DNA from: Actinomycetes bacterium
GTDB taxonomy: Bacteria > Actinomycetota > Thermoleophilia > Solirubrobacterales > Solirubrobacteraceae
DNA length: 55,993 nt
Direction: 5' to 3'
Assembly: GCA_021784895.1 (NCBI GenBank)
Contig: JAJYHG010000167.1
Coordinates: 1 to 55,993, forward strand
Below the pieces are notes generated by a model. The model was not told where the DNA came from, ran no database searches, and saw nothing but the letters and a program-made list of their open reading frames with translations. Numbering within the stretch: position 1 is the stretch's first letter; every line of letters starts with the position of its first letter. Below, piece by piece: positions 51,255 through 55,993 of the stretch. The translations under genes and the position numbers were made by a program.

Positions 51255-52519
51255 GCGGCGCGAGCGGCACGGCGCTCGCGCTGGCCGGTGCCAGCGAGGT
51301 CCTGCGCCTGCCCGCCGGCGCCGAGACGCTCGAGCGGCTGGCACAGAGCCGCGCCGGCGAGCTGACGCTGGAGCCGGGCGATGTGGTGATCGACGGCGGG
51401 CTGATCGCCGGCTTTCAGGCCGACTCGGGGTGCGCGCGCGTCGACTGCCGCGGCCTGACGCTGCTGCCCGGCCTCGTCGACTGCCACACGCACCTGCCGT
51501 TCGCCGGCTGGCGGGCAGATGAGTACGCGCTCAAGGTGGCCGGCGCGCCGTATGAGGAGATCGCGCGCGCGGGTGGTGGGATTCGCGCGAGCGCCCGCGC
51601 GTTGGCCGCCGCGAGCGACCTGCGGGTGCTCGAGCAGGCACGGGCACTGGCGGGCGAGATGCTCCGTCACGGCACCACCACCTTTGAGTGCAAGAGCGGC
51701 TACGGGCTCTCGGCCGACGGAGAGCTTCGGGCGCTGCGACTCGCCGGGGAGCTGATCTCGAGCGTTCCGCAGGTGGGCACGGTCACGGCGCTGCTCGCAC
51801 ACGCGGTGCCCGACGGCTACAGCGCTTCGGACTGGATGGACGAGGTTGAAGGGATGCTCGGCACCCTCCGGGCGCAGACGGCCGCCGACACGCTCGACAT
51901 CTTCGTCGAGTCGGTCGCGTTCTCAAACGACGACCTGGTGCGCATGGGCCGGCTGGCCCGCGCGCACGGCCTGACGCTGCGCGCGCACGTAGAGCAGCTC
52001 GAGAGCCACGGCTCGGTGCCGGTCGCGGTCGCGGCCGGGGCGCGCTCGGTCGACCACCTCTCCTGCATGCCGGCCGACGACATTCCGGCGCTGGCCGGAG
52101 CTGACTGCGCCGCCGTGCTGCTCCCCGGCGCCGAGTTCATCGGCTCAGAGCACACGCCGCCCGCTCGTGAGCTGGCCGACGCCGGCGTGGTCTGCGCCCT
52201 GGCCACGGACCTCAACCCCGGCACCTCCCCGATCGTCTCGCTACCGCTGATCGCCGGCCTGGCGGTGCGCCGTTACGGCTGGACGGTGAAGGAGGCGCTG
52301 CTCGCGCTGACGCTGAACGCCGCCTGGGTGCTCGGGCGCTCGCACGAGCTGGGTGCGCTCACGGTCGGCCGGCGCGCCGACGTGCTGCTGCTCGATTGCC
52401 CGGCGAGCCACGTTCCCTACCGCTTCGGGCACAACCCGGTCGCAGCGGTGCTCATCGCCGGGCGGCCGATGTGGGTGCGCAACGACCACCGCTGGCGCTT
52501 TGCGGAGGCGGGGCTGTGA
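51251..52519 (+). CDS. hutI: Imidazolonepropionase
   Basis: A 422-residue amidohydrolase that opens imidazolonepropionate to formiminoglutamate, the third step of histidine breakdown. Metal ligands: LVDCHTHLPFAGWRADEYAL (HxH), LRAHVEQLE (His), SVDHLSCMPA (His) and ATDLNPGTSP (Asp). FECKSGYGLSADGELR is typical of HutI. GTG at 51251 overlaps the hutH stop by four bases, and its stop overlaps hutF in the same way. Confidence 0.96.
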   Translation: MSGASGTALALAGASEVLRLPAGAETLERLAQSRAGELTLEPGDVVIDGGLIAGFQADSGCARVDCRGLTLLPGLVDCHTHLPFAGWRADEYALKVAGAPYEEIARAGGGIRASARALAAASDLRVLEQARALAGEMLRHGTTTFECKSGYGLSADGELRALRLAGELISSVPQVGTVTALLAHAVPDGYSASDWMDEVEGMLGTLRAQTAADTLDIFVESVAFSNDDLVRMGRLARAHGLTLRAHVEQLESHGSVPVAVAAGARSVDHLSCMPADDIPALAGADCAAVLLPGAEFIGSEHTPPARELADAGVVCALATDLNPGTSPIVSLPLIAGLAVRRYGWTVKEALLALTLNAAWVLGRSHELGALTVGRRADVLLLDCPASHVPYRFGHNPVAAVLIAGRPMWVRNDHRWRFAEAGL

Positions 52520-53664
52520 GCGACAACAGGCCGCTGATCCCGGCGATGGCCAACGTCCACTCACACGCCTTCCAGCGCGACATGCGCGGCGCCGCCGAGC
52601 GGCTCAGCGCGAGCGCAGCGGGCGATGACTTCTGGAGCTGGCGCCAGGCGATGTTCCAGACGGTGGCCGCGCTTGACCCTGACTCGATGCATGAGGTTGC
52701 GCTGGCCTCCTACCGCGAGATGGCGGCCGCTGGCTACGGCACCGTCGGCGAGTTTCACTATGTCCACCACCAGGCCGACGGGACCCCCTACGACGACCCG
52801 AACGCGATGGCGATCGCCGTGGCGCAGGCGGCGAGCGAGGTGGGGATCGAGCTTGTGCTGCTGCCCGCCGCCTACCACCGCAACGGCTTCGCTGGCGGCG
52901 CGGACGTCGCGCCCGACCCGGGCCAGCGGCGCTTCTGCGACCCCGACGTGGAGACGTTCCTAGCGCGGGTCGATGCCCTGCGCGCGTGGGCGAGCGGCCG
53001 TGAATCGGTTCACGTCGGGATCGCAGCGCACTCGGTGCGAGCGGTGCCCGCGTCCTGGCTTCAGGCGATCGCCGCCTACGCCGAGCAGCACGCCCTGGTG
53101 CGCCACGTGCATGCCCAGGAGCAGCCGCGCGAGATCGAGCAGTGCCTGGCCGAGCACGGCTGCTCGCCGATCGAGCTGCTCGAGCGCAGCGGCTTCCTCG
53201 GGCCGCGCACGACGGTCGTGCATGCGATCCACGTCAGCGACGCTGACGTGGATCGCCTCGCCCGCTCCCAGACGATCGTCGCCGCCTGCCCCACCACCGA
53301 GGCCAACCTCGGCGACGGCTTCTTCCCCGCCATCCGCTACCGCGACGCCGGGGTACGCATAGCGATCGGCTCGGACTCAAACGTCCGCATCGACCCCTTC
53401 GAGGAGACCCGCGAGCTGGAGGGCATTGCCCGCCGCCTCAGCGTCTCGCGCCACGGCCTGCTGGCCACGACCGGTGACCTGTGGGGCGAGCTTGCCCGCA
53501 ACGGTGCCGCGAGCCTCGGCGTCAAGGCTGGTAAGCGGTTGTTCGAGGTCGATATGTCACACCCCTCGATCCGCGGCATCGCGGAGTCCGACCTGCACTA
53601 CGCGCTGGCGACCTGCGCCGAGTCCGGGGTCATCGCGCTCAGGGCAGCTCACCGGCCTCGGTGA
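52516..53664 (+). CDS. hutF: Formimidoylglutamate deiminase, short form
   Basis: A 382-residue TIM-barrel amidohydrolase that converts N-formimino-glutamate to N-formylglutamate plus ammonia. Metal and substrate residues are in ANVHSHAFQRDM, GEFHYVHHQADG, VRHVHAQEQPREI, VHAIHVSDADV, CPTTEANLGDGFFPA and IGSDSNVRID. About 50 N-terminal and 40 C-terminal residues of the usual 450 are missing, which removes most of the small beta-sandwich domain. GTG at 52516 overlaps the hutI stop. A 33-base palindrome lies at 53224-53256. The end overlaps the convergent gene by 26 bases. Confidence 0.92.
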   Translation: MSDNRPLIPAMANVHSHAFQRDMRGAAERLSASAAGDDFWSWRQAMFQTVAALDPDSMHEVALASYREMAAAGYGTVGEFHYVHHQADGTPYDDPNAMAIAVAQAASEVGIELVLLPAAYHRNGFAGGADVAPDPGQRRFCDPDVETFLARVDALRAWASGRESVHVGIAAHSVRAVPASWLQAIAAYAEQHALVRHVHAQEQPREIEQCLAEHGCSPIELLERSGFLGPRTTVVHAIHVSDADVDRLARSQTIVAACPTTEANLGDGFFPAIRYRDAGVRIAIGSDSNVRIDPFEETRELEGIARRLSVSRHGLLATTGDLWGELARNGAASLGVKAGKRLFEVDMSHPSIRGIAESDLHYALATCAESGVIALRAAHRPR

Positions 53665-54877
53665 CGCGGGTGACCTGAGCCAGGCGGCCGGCGGGCGCGC
53701 GGCGCTGGGGAGCGCTCGCCGCCAGCCCGGCCCGCTCCAGGCGCCGGCGGGCCTCCTCGATCCGGGCGGCGGGGACGTTGCGGCCAAAGAGCGCCGCCTG
53801 CTCGGTCAGCGTCAGGCCGGCCGGCCCGGCCGCCTGCAGGCCGGCCAGCAGCCGGCGGCTGACACCGTCTCCGGGCTGATCACCGAAGATCCTGACGGCC
53901 GACGCGCGCGTGTAGCGCCACATCGCGAGCGCGGCGTCGATGTGTGCGGGCCCGACCTGCGAGGCGCGCTCAGCGAGCGCGTAGATCAGTGACATGCGCA
54001 GCACGTGGCGGGCGCTGCGGGCGACTGCGATGCCCAGCAGCCCGTCCGGGTCGTCCTCGGCGAGCCGCTCGTAGACGTCGCGCCAGAGCCGCTCGGCGGC
54101 CGGGGTGCGCTGCATCTGCCCGGGGCTGCGGGCGGCGGCCGCCGCCTGCGCCAGCGCCCGGCCGTGGCGGAGGTTCAGCTCGGGTGGGACGTTGCCCTCA
54201 TCCGGCAGGATCCGCTGGCGCTGGATCACCGCGTAGACGAAGCGGTTCACGAAGCTCGCGGACGCGTCGGCACCGCTCAGCCGTGGCCGCAGCTGGTCGA
54301 TCGTCGCGTGGCCGATCAAGCCCACGTGATGCTGAGCTGCCACGAGCCGCCGCCCCTGGCCGGGGAGCTCGATCGGCGCCCCGTCCCAGGCGTTGCGCAA
54401 CACCCAGGCCAGCGGCGAGCTTGGTCGCGACGCGATCGCCAGAGCGCGCGTGATACCGGGCTCGAACACCAACAGCCGCGGGTCTGAGAGCACCGAACGG
54501 CGCGGCGTCAGCGCGTCGAGCAGCGGCCGGCCGGTGCCAAGGCCGGTGAGCACGCGCTGGCGCGCCAGGTGCGGGTCGATCACCTCCAGCAGGTCACGCG
54601 TGAGCGCCCAGGAGAGGCCGCGGTTTGACTTGGGACTCTCGGCCACAAGCAGCGTGAACAGGCGGGCGTTCTGCGGCCGGTTGGCGGCCATCATGTAGCG
54701 ACCGGGGCCGGCGGCCACGCCGAACGCGACCAGGGCGCTCAGCATCAGGGCCGCCGGATCGGCCTCGGTGTGGGCACCGGCCTCGCTGACCCAGGCGCCC
54801 AGCGGGCCGCTGAGTGCGGCGGGCTCGAGCGGCAGCTCCCGGTCGGGTGCTGTGCCGAAAGCCGCCGCGGCGCTCAC
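53639..54877 (-). CDS. DUF3987-like protein
   Basis: A 412-residue protein resembling the DUF3987/YfjI-like family often met on plasmids, prophages and islands. Alignable parts are LMLSALVAFGVAAGPGRYMM, RLFTLLVAESPKSNRGLSWA, RVLTGLGTGRPLLDAL, LLVFEPGITRALAIASR, VLRNAWDGAPIELPGQGRRL, HVGLIGHATIDQLRPRLSG and FVNRFVYAVIQRQRILP. The nucleotide-loop position reads KSNRGLSW, where relatives as I recall have KGRKGTSW, so the key Lys seems lost. The C-terminus has a winged-helix-like segment. GTG at 54877 overlaps the HAD gene stop. Confidence 0.68.
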   Translation of the reverse strand: MSAAAAFGTAPDRELPLEPAALSGPLGAWVSEAGAHTEADPAALMLSALVAFGVAAGPGRYMMAANRPQNARLFTLLVAESPKSNRGLSWALTRDLLEVIDPHLARQRVLTGLGTGRPLLDALTPRRSVLSDPRLLVFEPGITRALAIASRPSSPLAWVLRNAWDGAPIELPGQGRRLVAAQHHVGLIGHATIDQLRPRLSGADASASFVNRFVYAVIQRQRILPDEGNVPPELNLRHGRALAQAAAAARSPGQMQRTPAAERLWRDVYERLAEDDPDGLLGIAVARSARHVLRMSLIYALAERASQVGPAHIDAALAMWRYTRASAVRIFGDQPGDGVSRRLLAGLQAAGPAGLTLTEQAALFGRNVPAARIEEARRRLERAGLAASAPQRRAPAGRLAQVTRVTEAGELP

Positions 54878-55674
54878 GTGAGTATCCGTTGCTTGGGCGC
54901 GGCGCCGGCAACACGCGCGAGACGCGATGTATCCGGGTCACCGTCATGTTCGCGAAGGAAGGCGACGCCGACCAGGTCGGCGACCGCATCGAGACCGCGG
55001 CACTCACCCGGCGCGACGCGCGGGAGGATCAGCGTGGTGGCGCCCACCGCGGCCGCGCCGCCATCGGCCTCCGCGTCGTTGCCCACCATCAGCACGCGCT
55101 GTGGCGGCACGCCGAGGCGATCACAGGCGCGCAGGAAGAGCTCGGGGTCGGGCTTCGCGCTGCCGTGCTGCCAGGAGAGCACCCAAGCGTCCACCAGGTG
55201 CGCGAGCCCCGCCTGCGCGTAGCCCTCGCTGATATCCCAGCCGGTGTTGGAGACGATCCCGATCCGGATCCCGCTGCGCTTGAGCGCGAGCAGCACCGGG
55301 CGGGTGTCGGGGTAGGGGAGCATCGTGTGCACGCTGGTCTTATGGTGCGCGTAGAACAGCTCGGGCATTCCGGGCGCGATCTCGGCGAGTGGCCCGTACT
55401 GGCTCACGTAGTAGCTGCGGTGCGCCTCGCGCGAGGCGTTGCGCCGCAGCCGGTTCGCGAACCCGCCCGCGTTCTCCTGCCGAACCTTGGCCCACGTGCG
55501 CCGGGCATGCTCCTCGGTGAGCTCAAGCCCGCGGGAACGCGCCAGCTCGATCAGCGAGGCGACCGGGTCGGAGCGGTAAAACAGCGTCTCGCCGTTGTCA
55601 AACAGCACGGCGTCAAAGCGGCGGGCACCACCTTCCGGCCACTGGCGGGCCACGGGTGCCAGCAGCACTCTCAA
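54874..55674 (-). CDS. HAD superfamily hydrolase
   Basis: A 266-residue HAD-fold phosphatase. Motif I is in RFDAVLFDNGETLFYR with the nucleophilic Asp, motif II IGIVSNTGWDIS, motif III Lys in GSAKPDPELFLRAC, and motif IV MVGNDAEADGGAAAVGA. A cap domain lies between motifs I and II (about residues 45-105). The second Asp of the usual DxD is replaced by Gly in DNGET, as in several uncharacterised relatives. The TTG start at 55674 couples to the stop of the upstream transport gene; GTG at 55668 is an alternative. Confidence 0.85.
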   Translation of the reverse strand: MRVLLAPVARQWPEGGARRFDAVLFDNGETLFYRSDPVASLIELARSRGLELTEEHARRTWAKVRQENAGGFANRLRRNASREAHRSYYVSQYGPLAEIAPGMPELFYAHHKTSVHTMLPYPDTRPVLLALKRSGIRIGIVSNTGWDISEGYAQAGLAHLVDAWVLSWQHGSAKPDPELFLRACDRLGVPPQRVLMVGNDAEADGGAAAVGATTLILPRVAPGECRGLDAVADLVGVAFLREHDGDPDTSRLARVAGAAPKQRILT

Positions 55675-55993
55675 AACCGCCCACCGCCGTGGCTGATCAC
55701 CAGCGCGGTGCCGACCACCAGCAACACCCCGCAGACCAGCGCAACCCGGTCAGCGCGGCTCAGCGCCACGACTCGGTAGGTGGTGCGCCGGCTGGTCACG
55801 CCCAGCGCCCGCGAGTCGGCCACAAGCGCCATCTGCCGGCAGCCGCGCAGCGATCCAACCAGGATCGGAACGGTCAGCAGCGGGAGCGCCTGCAGCAGCC
55901 GCCGCGCGTAATCCACGAGCTCGCGCGGACGCCACCAGCGGTCCGGGTGGGTGAAGTCGTAGCCGCGGACCTCAGCGGCACGCATCACCATGC
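55671..55993 (-). CDS. ECF transporter transmembrane (T) component, 3' part
   Basis: At least 106 residues of a membrane protein that runs off the window. The two coupling regions of EcfT/CbiQ proteins are visible: RAAEVRGYDF, then a hydrophobic helix ALPLLTVPILVGSLRGCRQM and the second short motif ALVADSRALGVTSRRT. A last transmembrane helix (RVALVCGVLLVVGTALVISH) follows. It would partner an S component and two ATPases for vitamin or metal uptake, which are presumably beyond the window. The HAD gene is translationally coupled downstream. Confidence 0.78.
   Translation of the reverse strand, partial: MVMRAAEVRGYDFTHPDRWWRPRELVDYARRLLQALPLLTVPILVGSLRGCRQMALVADSRALGVTSRRTTYRVVALSRADRVALVCGVLLVVGTALVISHGGGRF

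Noticed and set aside
47616-53664. hutU or hutG within the hut operon
   Set aside because: All frames of the operon are accounted for by other genes, and neither family's motifs were found in the window.

Overview
The window is GC-rich, densely packed chromosomal DNA from an actinobacterium, most likely of the class Thermoleophilia (Solirubrobacterales-like). The best taxonomic clue is the secreted protein at 21484-22305. Its N-terminus (PSPAMAVALVALF...GGASYAA, then SVGSAQL and NPKIANSS) is a layout I associate with that class. The GTG/TTG starts, GTGA/ATGA stop-start overlaps, monomeric isocitrate dehydrogenase and Cys-pair-repeat secreted protein fit this. No rRNA, tRNA, CRISPR array, transposase or integrase was recognised, and no gene-free stretch exceeds 300 bases.

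Layout. 1-2931: end of an Fe-S (CCG-domain) oxidoreductase, a small-molecule phosphotransferase and a D,D-carboxypeptidase. 3094-7619: a lactate-utilisation block, lutA-lutB-lutC plus an AceTr/SatP-type transporter, with a divergent GntR regulator. 7704-10294: a small accessory patch with a pRiA4b ORF-3 protein, a vapC-like PIN remnant, a YdeI-type protein, peroxiredoxin, and a YoeB-type toxin whose YefM-type antitoxin is broken. 10288-12846: MFS exporter, mutM and a small protein. 12920-16966: phosphate uptake, with pstS divergent from pstCAB. 17023-22305: zinc-ribbon proteins, secreted proteins, aldehyde dehydrogenase and cyclophilin. 22504-28745: DEAD-box helicase with a DbpA-type RNA-binding tail, SDR, membrane protein, lipB-lipA and a Tim44-like membrane protein. 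28782-32947: two drug-efflux modules (MarR+MFS; TetR with a divergent 14-TM MFS). 33003-44750: isocitrate dehydrogenase, flavoprotein, NlpC/P60 hydrolase, DUF192 protein, acyl-CoA ligase, Cys-repeat secreted protein, MDR reductase, cation transporter and aminotransferase. 44995-47513: nitroreductase, a frameshifted and truncated PfkB kinase, MFS. 47616-53664: a translationally coupled histidine-degradation operon (rpiR-type regulator, M20 amidohydrolase, hutH, hutI, hutF) without hutU. 53639-55993: DUF3987-like protein, HAD hydrolase and the end of an ECF transporter T component.

The most unusual signal is structural. Long, perfect inverted repeats occur throughout. Some are terminator-like hairpins between genes. 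Two distant ones (23966-24024 and 47508-47558) share sequence and loop with a compensated base-pair change, so they look like copies of a dispersed palindromic element. Others lie inside conserved reading frames (hutF 53224-53256, MDR reductase 42085-42114, hutH 50182-50215, pfkB remnant 45568-45600), and shorter ones sit in apparent in-frame insertions of the SDR and mutM. This suggests either a mobile palindromic element family or frequent template-switch perfection of quasi-palindromes.
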